The notes beneath the pieces are model-generated. The model was given only the letters and a program-made list of their open reading frames with translations. It was not told the origin of the DNA and did no database searches. Shown one piece after another: positions 57,603 to 64,000 of a stretch of DNA of 64,000 nucleotides. The first letter of the stretch is position 1; each line of letters starts with the position of its first letter. Source of the DNA: Paraglaciecola hydrolytica (GTDB lineage: Bacteria > Pseudomonadota > Gammaproteobacteria > Enterobacterales > Alteromonadaceae); NCBI RefSeq assembly GCF_001565895.1, contig NZ_LSNE01000003.1:305438-369437 (forward strand), read 5' to 3'. Position numbers and translations under genes: made by a program.

Positions 57603-57666
57603 TGGAATTGTGTGGCGGTGGCGAAGTAAGTGCAGCCAACAAAGGTTCCGTTTCAAGGATGAAGGG
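57603..57666 (+). repeat. Interspersed repeat, copy C (short)
   Basis: TGGAATTGTGTGGCGGTGGC followed by AAGTGCAGCCAACAAAGG, TTCCGTTTCAAGGATGAAGG. Blocks and order match copies A and B; the right half of copy B is almost identical. It lies between rep and ubiK. Confidence 0.7.
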
Positions 57667-57752
57667 CTTATTCGTTTTATACCTAAGCATAGAGATGGTT
57701 TATCAGTGTTTATTGGATACAATACAGACTTTCTTAAAACAGGTTAAAGATT

Positions 57753-58004
57753 ATGTTAGATCCCAAAAAATTAGAAGAAATCGCCAAACAGATCGCGGAT
57801 GCGGTGCCCAAAGGTGTTAAGGATATGGCTGAAGGGGCAGAATCTAAGGTTAAACAAATCCTGCAAAGCCAGATTAGTCGTTTAGACTTTGTCAGCCGTG
57901 AAGAGTTTGATGTGCAAACTCAAGTGTTAATTCGAACCCGTGAAAAATTAGCGGCATTAGAAACCCGTATTGCGGCACTAGAAGCGCTTAATATTAAGGA
58001 TTAA
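57753..58004 (+). CDS. ubiK: Ubiquinone biosynthesis accessory factor UbiK
   Basis: 83 residues of the BMFP/UbiK family: [37 protein letters not shown], then the coiled coil [18 protein letters not shown]. UbiK binds UbiJ and membranes in ubiquinone synthesis in E. coli. It converges with and overlaps ubiA by 11 nt. Confidence 0.93.
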   Translation: MLDPKKLEEIAKQIADAVPKGVKDMAEGAESKVKQILQSQISRLDFVSREEFDVQTQVLIRTREKLAALETRIAALEALNIKD

Positions 58005-58872
58005 GCCAATATTGCAGAGCGATACCTATGGCGATAACTAAACCAAAATAATGGTTGTGTAAAAAGGCTTTAAAACAGGCATTGCGCTCGCGATCTTTTA
58101 TCAGACATTGATGATAAACAAACAGTCCCGCGCCAATAAGCAAAGCTAAATAGACGGGCCAGCCATAGGCTAAGTTGATGGCCACTACTAGTAAAAGTCC
58201 CAATGTCGCTAGTTGTAATAATAAGATAATCAGTTTATCAAACTGGCCAAACAGGATGGCGGTGGATTTAACCCCGATACGCAGATCATCATCACGATCT
58301 ACCATAGCGTATTGAGTGTCGTAAGCTACCGTCCAGCACAGATTAGCGGCATACAATACCCAAGCAAGCCAGTTCAGTTGTTGATTAATCGCCATAAATG
58401 CCATCGGAATTGACCAACCAAAGGCAGCTCCTAATACCACTTGAGGTAGGTGGGTATAGCGTTTCATAAAAGGGTAAGTAATAGTTAACACCAGCGCACC
58501 TAAAGATAAAACGATGGTTTGCCAATTAAGCCATAACACCAAACAAAGCGCACAAAAAACCAGTAAGGCAAAACACCACAGTGCCTGACGACTACTTAGT
58601 TCACCTGTGGCTAATGGCCGTTGTGCCGTGCGCTGTACTGCACCATCAACTTTACGGTCGGCATAGTCATTGATCACACAGCCCGCCGCGCGCATAACAA
58701 TTACCCCAAGGATAAATATCACTAAGATATCTAAGGGTGGAATTCCCTGAGCAGCTATCCACAAAGCCCAAAGACAAGGCCATAACAGCAAATAAATGCC
58801 TATAGGTTTATCAAAGCGCATTAAGCGCCAATAAGCAGACCAGCGATTAACCTTGGTAGGATTGTTTGTCAT
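57994..58872 (-). CDS. ubiA: 4-hydroxybenzoate octaprenyltransferase
   Basis: 292 residues, membrane prenyltransferase with about eight helices. The first Asp-rich motif is [10 protein letters not shown] and the second [12 protein letters not shown], which bind the prenyl diphosphate through magnesium. It attaches the octaprenyl chain to 4-hydroxybenzoate made by UbiC. Its start overlaps the ubiC stop by 4 nt. Confidence 0.95.
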   Translation of the reverse strand: MTNNPTKVNRWSAYWRLMRFDKPIGIYLLLWPCLWALWIAAQGIPPLDILVIFILGVIVMRAAGCVINDYADRKVDGAVQRTAQRPLATGELSSRQALWCFALLVFCALCLVLWLNWQTIVLSLGALVLTITYPFMKRYTHLPQVVLGAAFGWSIPMAFMAINQQLNWLAWVLYAANLCWTVAYDTQYAMVDRDDDLRIGVKSTAILFGQFDKLIILLLQLATLGLLLVVAINLAYGWPVYLALLIGAGLFVYHQCLIKDRERNACFKAFLHNHYFGLVIAIGIALQYWLNP

Positions 58873-59450
58873 AGGTTTGCTTGACTATCTGCATAGGCAG
58901 GTGCTTGGGGTAAAAAGATCTCAGCCACCGACATCGCTAGATTATCCAACATAAAAACCGAACGTCGCCCCCACAAATCGCGGTTATCACTAAGTTGTAA
59001 TGCCTTAGCAATAGTTGTAGTTGTAGTTGTTGAAATATGGCATATCTCAAAAGGCTGCCGAACAAAACGAGGATCATTAAAAATCAATTTACCTAGAGCC
59101 TGATTACCTAAGCCTGCTAGCTCAGCAGAACAAAGTGCTTGAGGTAAAATAGAACGGGCAAAGACCCAAGGTTGTGAATCTCCCCACAATATAACTTCTC
59201 TAACTTGCCAATCTGCCAGATTAAATGGCTTAGAATTGGGGCTTAGTTGTCGAATTTCCTCAAGACTTATCTCAGCCTGCCGTTGACCTAATACCTGAAC
59301 TTGAAAATCTCGGCAATGCGTTTGTAAGCGTTCCGTTAACGAGCCCGTATCAAGCAGCCAATTTCTGAGTCTTGGATCGCCAATGTGATGGTCTTGCGGT
59401 TGACACCATTGAGGCTGAATACCGATTGGGAAAGGGTAACTTGGATTCAA
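58869..59450 (-). CDS. ubiC: Chorismate pyruvate-lyase
   Basis: 193 residues; converts chorismate to 4-hydroxybenzoate. [34 protein letters not shown] and [11 protein letters not shown] match E. coli UbiC. The start is TTG with no in-frame ATG nearby. It contains six consecutive threonines (about residue 150) encoded by a GTT/GTA-rich repeat at 59009-59028, possibly a small microsatellite. ubiC-ubiA overlap by 4 nt. Confidence 0.9.
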   Translation of the reverse strand: MNPSYPFPIGIQPQWCQPQDHHIGDPRLRNWLLDTGSLTERLQTHCRDFQVQVLGQRQAEISLEEIRQLSPNSKPFNLADWQVREVILWGDSQPWVFARSILPQALCSAELAGLGNQALGKLIFNDPRFVRQPFEICHISTTTTTTIAKALQLSDNRDLWGRRSVFMLDNLAMSVAEIFLPQAPAYADSQANL

Positions 59451-59600
59451 TTTTGGGTCTTTGTATTGTCAGTAGCTGGCATCAATGCGGGCATAGTATC
59501 AAGTGATGACGTAAGACTAAAGTAGCACTAAATAGTTTTATACCTTGTGCGGAATATTGCTAGACTATTAATCAACTTAATCAGGTGCCTCAAAAACCAT

Positions 59601-60026
59601 ATGATAAAAACTAACAAGACTAAAGTTGGGATATTATTACTAGTGCTGGTATTAAGCGGCAGTCATTTTCAGCTATTCGGCCAAGAGTCTCCTAGAAAAA
59701 ACTTCGCTTACTTCAGTCTCGAACCCGACATTGTCACTAATTATTTAGGCCCAAATGCTAAAAAATTGGGATATGTCAGAGTTACAGTTGAGCTTATGCT
59801 CGAAGACGCAGCTTATATAGAAGCAGCTGAGCACCACTCTCCATTATTGCGCGCAGCAACGATTGATATCTTTGGGCGTCAACCTGAAGAAAAGGTAAAA
59901 TCACTGACAGGTCGTGAAGATATTCGTCGGGTCTGTCTTGAAAAGTTGCGAGAACTGATGAAAAAAGAAACCGGCAACGATACGATCAAAGATGTGATTT
60001 TTACTAAGTATCTTTATCAAGGTTAG
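59601..60026 (+). CDS. FliL-like protein outside a flagellar cluster
   Basis: About 141 residues: an N-terminal hydrophobic segment (VGILLLVLVLSGSHFQLF) and a periplasmic FliL-type domain, with KLGYVRVTVELMLEDAAYIE, SPLLRAATIDIFGRQPEEKV and LREKLRELM-like helices (EKLRELMKKETGND), then IKDVIFTKYLYQ. FliL supports the flagellar stator, but related proteins exist outside flagellar loci. The start is uncertain: ATG 59601 (weak ribosome-binding site) or GTG 59547. It overlaps the end of convergent glpG by 23 nt. Confidence 0.75.
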   Translation: MIKTNKTKVGILLLVLVLSGSHFQLFGQESPRKNFAYFSLEPDIVTNYLGPNAKKLGYVRVTVELMLEDAAYIEAAEHHSPLLRAATIDIFGRQPEEKVKSLTGREDIRRVCLEKLRELMKKETGNDTIKDVIFTKYLYQG

Positions 60027-60876
60027 GTTTTTGGGTTTTCATTAGGCTTAATACCACAGCAAACAAACAACCAGATATCAGCCCCGCCGTATGGGCGGTA
60101 TTGGCCATTTTTATCCATAAAATATCGGTATAGCCAATCACTAACCAGATAAGTAAAAAACCAATCATAGGTTTGGGTAAACCTATACCCCAGCTAGGTC
60201 TGAGCCAACCTAACCACCACACACAACCTACCAAGGCGTAAACTACACCCGATAAACCCCCAAAATTAGGGCCATCTAACAGCAACTGGGCGACGTTAGA
60301 GCTAATAGCACTAAATAAAAACAGCAAAACTAAACAACTTAAACCAAAGGTGTTTTCAATTTGTTTGCCCAACATCCACCACCATAGTAAGTTAAAAGCG
60401 ATATGCAGGGTTGAAAAATGGATAAAAGCAGGGCCAATTAAACGCCACCACTGATGATTGTCAGCGAGTTGTTGTAAGGGAAAAATTTGCAACCAATTAT
60501 AGGGCTCAGTGAATCCAATAAGCGCTAAACCATAAGTAATGAGGCAAACAAACAAAACTACTGCAGTAAAAGGCGCATGTTTAAGGTGGTATAACATCGC
60601 TGGCCAGTAAAAAATACTAGTAGAGCTTAAGTTAACCCTTTCACCTGTTTGCCACGCGGCTTCTTGGTATTTTTGCGCACTGGGATTGGCAATAAATTCA
60701 TCGGAAAGTTGTTTGGCTTCAGCCCATTGGTATTGATCTAGCAGATGCACACCATGGCTATGGGGCTCAGCAGCCTGCACATAGTTGGCAGCAATACCTT
60801 GGACTTGCAGATAGTTGATCAGTAATCTGGCTGGTCGCTCTTGTGAAAAGGCGACTAATAATAATGACTCAGAAAT
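60004..60876 (-). CDS. glpG: Rhomboid intramembrane serine protease GlpG, ATT start
   Basis: 290 residues if it starts at ATT 60876. The cytoplasmic N-terminal domain (ESLLLVAFSQERPARLLINY) aligns with the start of E. coli GlpG. The membrane core has HFSTLHIAFNLLWWWMLG, the active-site Ser209 in FGGLSGVVYALVG, and His262 in MANTAHTAGLISG. A start at GTG 60780 would delete that domain. No ATG, GTG or TTG lies between the upstream stop and the conserved region, while AAGGA lies 7 nt upstream of the ATT. glpE lies 38 nt upstream. Confidence 0.88.
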   Translation of the reverse strand: MSESLLLVAFSQERPARLLINYLQVQGIAANYVQAAEPHSHGVHLLDQYQWAEAKQLSDEFIANPSAQKYQEAAWQTGERVNLSSTSIFYWPAMLYHLKHAPFTAVVLFVCLITYGLALIGFTEPYNWLQIFPLQQLADNHQWWRLIGPAFIHFSTLHIAFNLLWWWMLGKQIENTFGLSCLVLLFLFSAISSNVAQLLLDGPNFGGLSGVVYALVGCVWWLGWLRPSWGIGLPKPMIGFLLIWLVIGYTDILWIKMANTAHTAGLISGCLFAVVLSLMKTQKPNLDKDT

Positions 60877-60914
60877 GAGCGGTTCCTTTTTAACTACTTA
60901 TTCAATAGGATATT

Positions 60915-61244
60915 TTATTCAATAGGCTTTTGTGCAATTGGCTGATTATGACGCCACGCTTCAAATCCACCGTCCAGACTATACACTTCTTCAAAGCCTT
61001 GGTGGATCAAAAATTGCGCGGCTTGTTGACTGCTAATACCGTGATAACAGCAAACAATGACCGGCGTTGCAAAATCGGTATTGGCCATAAATTGTTGCAA
61101 GGTGCCATTGGTCAAATGGTGGGCCTGGGGAATATGCCCTATTGCAAAAGAATTTTCGTCACGGATATCGACTACTTTGGCATTAGAACTACTCAGTTTT
61201 TGTTGAGCATCTTGTACTGAAATATGGGCAAATTGCTCCATCAT
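60915..61244 (-). CDS. glpE: Thiosulfate sulfurtransferase GlpE (rhodanese)
   Basis: 109 residues, single rhodanese domain. [20 protein letters not shown], the active-site loop CCYHGISS with Cys66, and [16 protein letters not shown] match E. coli GlpE. It transfers sulfur from thiosulfate to a thiophilic acceptor. It is the first gene of a glpE-glpG unit. Either of two neighbouring ATG codons may be used. Confidence 0.93.
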   Translation of the reverse strand: MMEQFAHISVQDAQQKLSSSNAKVVDIRDENSFAIGHIPQAHHLTNGTLQQFMANTDFATPVIVCCYHGISSQQAAQFLIHQGFEEVYSLDGGFEAWRHNQPIAQKPIE

Positions 61245-61265
61245 GTATTGTGTTCCTAAACATTT

Positions 61266-61289
61266 CCGTCGCTTAATTAAAAGCGACGG
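61266..61289. repeat. Intergenic hairpin between tdh and glpE
   Basis: CCGTCGCTT (61266-61274) pairs with AAGCGACGG (61281-61289), with a 6-nt loop. Neither side has a T run, so it may be a weak or factor-dependent terminator after tdh, or an mRNA end stabiliser. Confidence 0.55.
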
Positions 61290-61299
61290 TGGATATTAA

Positions 61300-62325
61300 C
61301 TATTGCCAGTTAAGAATAACTTTGCCTGATTGACCTGACCCCATGGTTTCAAATCCTTGCTGAAAATCATCAATCGAAAAATGGTGAGTAATGATTGGGC
61401 TTAAATCTAAACCGCCTTGGATAAGGCTGGCCATTTTATACCAAGTTTCAAACATTTCACGACCATAAATTCCTTTTATAGTCAGTCCTTTGAAAATAAC
61501 TTGGTTCCAGTCGATAGCCACATCGTTAGGAGGAATACCTAACATGGCAATTTTTCCACCATTATTCATGTGGGCTAACATATCTCTTAGAGCAGTAGGA
61601 ACGCCTGACATCTCAAGGCCTACATCAAAACCTTCGGTCATGCCTAAGTCGTTCATTACTTCTTTGAGCGTGGATTTTGTAACGTTAATGGCGCGAGTTG
61701 CGCCCATTTTACGCGCTAATTCTAGGCGATATTCATTCACATCGGTGATCACGACATTACGTGCACCGACATGTTTAGCTACCGCTGCAGCCATTATTCC
61801 TATTGGACCTGCGCCGGTAATTAAGACATCTTCGCCCACTAAATCAAAAGATAAAGCGGTATGTACTGCATTACCAAAGGGGTCAAAAATGGCGGCTAAA
61901 TCACTGGAAATATTATGTGGGATTTTAAAAGCATTAAAAGCCGGAATAGCCAGATACTCAGCAAAAGCCCCCTGACGATTAACACCTACACCTGTGGTAT
62001 TACGGCATAAATGACGACGCCCGGCACGACAGTTACGACAATGACCACAAGTAATATGCCCCTCACCAGAAACACGATCACCAATGGCAAAACCGCGTAC
62101 TTCTTGGCCCATTGCGACTACTTCACCTACGTATTCATGGCCAACCACCATGGGCACTGGAATAGTCTTTTGTGACCACTCATCCCAATGATATATATGC
62201 ATATCGGTACCACAAATGGCGGTTTTATGGATTTTAATCAGCAAATCGTTGTGGCCCACTTCGGGTTTATCGCATTCGGTCAGCCAAATGCCTTTTTCTT
62301 TATGTAGTTTTGCTAAAGCCTTCAT
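61300..62325 (-). CDS. tdh: L-threonine 3-dehydrogenase
   Basis: 341 residues, zinc medium-chain dehydrogenase. Catalytic zinc Cys38 in [13 protein letters not shown], structural-zinc cysteines in [15 protein letters not shown], and NAD-binding [14 protein letters not shown]. It oxidises threonine to 2-amino-3-ketobutyrate, the substrate of Kbl. The start overlaps the kbl stop by 4 nt. Confidence 0.97.
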   Translation of the reverse strand: MKALAKLHKEKGIWLTECDKPEVGHNDLLIKIHKTAICGTDMHIYHWDEWSQKTIPVPMVVGHEYVGEVVAMGQEVRGFAIGDRVSGEGHITCGHCRNCRAGRRHLCRNTTGVGVNRQGAFAEYLAIPAFNAFKIPHNISSDLAAIFDPFGNAVHTALSFDLVGEDVLITGAGPIGIMAAAVAKHVGARNVVITDVNEYRLELARKMGATRAINVTKSTLKEVMNDLGMTEGFDVGLEMSGVPTALRDMLAHMNNGGKIAMLGIPPNDVAIDWNQVIFKGLTIKGIYGREMFETWYKMASLIQGGLDLSPIITHHFSIDDFQQGFETMGSGQSGKVILNWQ

Positions 62326-63518
62326 GCAATCACTCCTAACTGTTTACCCACAGCAATAAAAGCATCTACCGCTTGATCAATTTGTGCTATTGAGTGTGCG
62401 GCCGACATTTGGGTGCGGATCCGCGCCTGACCTTTAGGCACCACCGGAAAAGAAAACCCAACCACATAAATACCTTTTTGCAACATAAGCTCGGCCATTT
62501 CACTAGCTAATTTTGCGTCTCCCAACATCACTGGGATGATAGCGTGATCTTTACCAGACAGAGTAAAACCAGCCGCGCTCATACGTTGACGAAAATGTTT
62601 ACTATTGCGTTTTAACTGAGTGCGTAAGTTTTCACCATCCGCCATCATGTCAAATACTTTGAGTGAAGCGGCGACGATTGGGGGAGCAACCGAATTAGAA
62701 AATAAATAAGGTCGTGAACGTTGACGCAACCAGCTCACCACTTCTTTTTTACCTGAGGTATAACCGCCAGATGCACCACCTAAGGCTTTACCTAAAGTAC
62801 CGGTGAGCAGATCAATACGCCCCATCACATTATTATATTCATGGCTGCCGCGGCCCGTTTCACCAACAAAACCGGTGGCATGACAGTCATCAACCATCAC
62901 TAAAGCCTGATATTTATCCGCCAAGTCGCAAATAGCACCTAAGTCTGCAATCACACCATCCATGGAGAACACTCCGTCAGTGGCAATCAACTTGGTTCGC
63001 ACACCGTCGGCATCGGCTTGTTTAAGTTGTGCTTCGAGCTCTTGCATATTGTTGTTGGCGTAACGATAACGTTTGGCTTTGCTTAGTCTGACACCATCAA
63101 TAATACTGGCGTGATTAAGCGCGTCGGAAATAATGGCATCTTCAGCGTCAAGGATAGTTTCGAATAAACCGCCGTTAGCATCAAAACATGAAGGATACAA
63201 AATAGTGTCTTCAGTACCCAAAAATTCACTGATTTTAGCTTCGAGTTGTTTATGAATATCCTGGGTGCCGCAAATAAAACGCACCGAGGCCATACCAAAA
63301 CCATGGCTGTCTAGTCCTTGTTTAGCGGCCTCAATGAGTAGTGGATGATTGGCTAAACCCAAATAGTTATTGGCACAAAAATTAAGGACTTTCTGCCCTT
63401 GACCAACACTTATATCGGCCTGTTGGCTCGAACTAATAATGCGCTCATGTTTAAACAAACCTTGGGTTTGGGTATCTTCAAGCTGTTGCTGAATTCTCGT
63501 AAAAAAATCTTGTTTCAT
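62322..63518 (-). CDS. kbl: Glycine C-acetyltransferase (2-amino-3-ketobutyrate CoA ligase)
   Basis: About 398 residues, PLP enzyme. [34 protein letters not shown], the PLP lysine in [15 protein letters not shown], and [17 protein letters not shown] match E. coli Kbl. It splits 2-amino-3-ketobutyrate into glycine and acetyl-CoA. ATG 63518 ([15 protein letters not shown]) aligns with the family start; in-frame ATGs at 63536 and 63578 would give longer forms. None has a clear ribosome-binding site. Confidence 0.95.
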   Translation of the reverse strand: MKQDFFTRIQQQLEDTQTQGLFKHERIISSSQQADISVGQGQKVLNFCANNYLGLANHPLLIEAAKQGLDSHGFGMASVRFICGTQDIHKQLEAKISEFLGTEDTILYPSCFDANGGLFETILDAEDAIISDALNHASIIDGVRLSKAKRYRYANNNMQELEAQLKQADADGVRTKLIATDGVFSMDGVIADLGAICDLADKYQALVMVDDCHATGFVGETGRGSHEYNNVMGRIDLLTGTLGKALGGASGGYTSGKKEVVSWLRQRSRPYLFSNSVAPPIVAASLKVFDMMADGENLRTQLKRNSKHFRQRMSAAGFTLSGKDHAIIPVMLGDAKLASEMAELMLQKGIYVVGFSFPVVPKGQARIRTQMSAAHSIAQIDQAVDAFIAVGKQLGVIA

Positions 63519-63666
63519 AGGGTTATCCACTGACATGACATGGCTGTATTCTACGGGATATGACTCCTGACAAGCCAATTTAGGTACAATAATGTTTTGT
63601 GTGAAGTCGAGTCGAGTGTCATTAGTTTTTTACATTGTGCAAATGTCTTTTGCTTGATTGGAAGAG

Positions 63667-64000
63667 CTAATTTTCAGTTTTTGACAAATCAATCCAAATT
63701 CCATTGCTCACCTTTAGCGGTAATAAATCATAAAGATCTTTTTCACTTACCGGTCTGGAAATAAAATAACCTTGACCAATTTCGCACTGCATAGTGGCTA
63801 ACATCTGCAGTTGTTCAGCGGTTTCGATGCCTTCTGCCACCACTTGCATGCCGAGTTTATTCACCATAGCGATAGTTGAGGAGACTATTTTCATATCAGC
63901 ATTATCATCTTGCATGCCTGATATAAAACTGCGATCAATTTTAATAATTTCGACAGGCATTTGTTTTAAATAAGCCAGTGAAGAGTAACCCGTACCAAAG
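63667..64000 (-). CDS. EAL-domain protein, C-terminal part (cut by window edge)
   Basis: The frame stays open to the right edge: FGTGYSSLAYLKQMPVEIIK, IDRSFISGMQDD, VVAEGIETAEQLQMLATMQC and GQGYFISRPV are the C-terminal blocks of a canonical EAL phosphodiesterase. The domains before it are outside the window. It is probably a c-di-GMP phosphodiesterase. Confidence 0.88.
   Translation of the reverse strand, partial: FGTGYSSLAYLKQMPVEIIKIDRSFISGMQDDNADMKIVSSTIAMVNKLGMQVVAEGIETAEQLQMLATMQCEIGQGYFISRPVSEKDLYDLLPLKVSNGIWIDLSKTEN

Noticed and set aside
57565-57820. Two plus-strand ORFs over repeat copy C
   Set aside because: They read through the interspersed repeat and run into ubiK in another frame.
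1-64000. CRISPR arrays, tRNA, rRNA, prophage or integron
   Set aside because: No regular spaced repeats, no cloverleaf or rRNA-like stretches, and no phage or integrase genes were seen.

Overview
The window reads as chromosomal DNA of a marine gammaproteobacterium in the order Alteromonadales, most like the Glaciecola/Paraglaciecola/Alteromonas group. This rests on gene content and protein character, not on a database search. Pointers are the TonB2-type cluster (DUF3450, TtpC-like, ExbB, ExbD, TonB, TPR), the PEP-CTERM/PrsT pair, many c-di-GMP proteins, and gene pairs shared with enterics and vibrios (folX-yfcH, tesA/ybbAP, trp operon facing rnm-yciO-scpAB-rluB, glpEG, kbl-tdh, ubiCA). Base composition is moderate and even. 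The one clear mobile element is an IS4-family copy. No rRNA, tRNA, CRISPR or prophage was seen.

Layout. 1-2.5 kb (minus): two TPR proteins, one carrying a 2OG-Fe(II) oxygenase domain. 3-8 kb (plus): a six-gene TonB energy-transduction operon ending in a clear terminator. 8-12 kb: DUF1289, dusC, and two overlapping amidohydrolase genes, the second apparently without metal ligands. 12-16 kb: tesA divergent from a YbbA/YbbP-type ABC system. 16-26 kb: yfcH, folX, an AI-2E family transporter, a PhoPQ-like two-component system with a PepSY protein, a glycine-zipper protein, PrsT and a PEP-CTERM protein, and a lipoprotein. 26.7-28.2 kb: an alpha/beta hydrolase fused to a repetitive, probably beta-helical tail. 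28-36 kb (minus): trpL-trpEGD-trpCF-trpBA-yciI-arfB, with a readable attenuator whose leader peptide has three consecutive Trp codons. 36-40 kb (plus): rnm, yciO, scpA, scpB, rluB, then an IS inserted in what looks like the rluB terminator. 41-46 kb: YitT, a dienelactone hydrolase, a GGDEF-EAL protein. 46-51 kb: prmA, a soluble PAS-PAS chemoreceptor, accC-accB-aroQ. 51-57 kb: acpH, upp, a cytochrome c, a GAF-GAF-GGDEF-EAL protein, rep. 57.7-63.5 kb: ubiK facing ubiC-ubiA, a FliL-like protein facing glpE-glpG, kbl-tdh. The right edge cuts an EAL-domain gene.

How the genes work together. The TonB block supplies a proton-driven inner-membrane motor for outer-membrane receptors. The trp block makes tryptophan under ribosome-mediated attenuation. 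accBC feeds fatty-acid synthesis. ubiC/ubiA/ubiK serve ubiquinone synthesis. kbl/tdh convert threonine to glycine and acetyl-CoA. scpA/scpB act in chromosome condensation. The most unusual signals are a three-copy interspersed repeat (16.3, 45.9 and 57.6 kb), the hydrolase/beta-helix fusion, the active plus ligand-free amidohydrolase pair, a probable ATT start for glpG, a 21-bp palindrome upstream of a c-di-GMP gene, and the IS-split terminator whose IS carries a hairpin over its transposase start.
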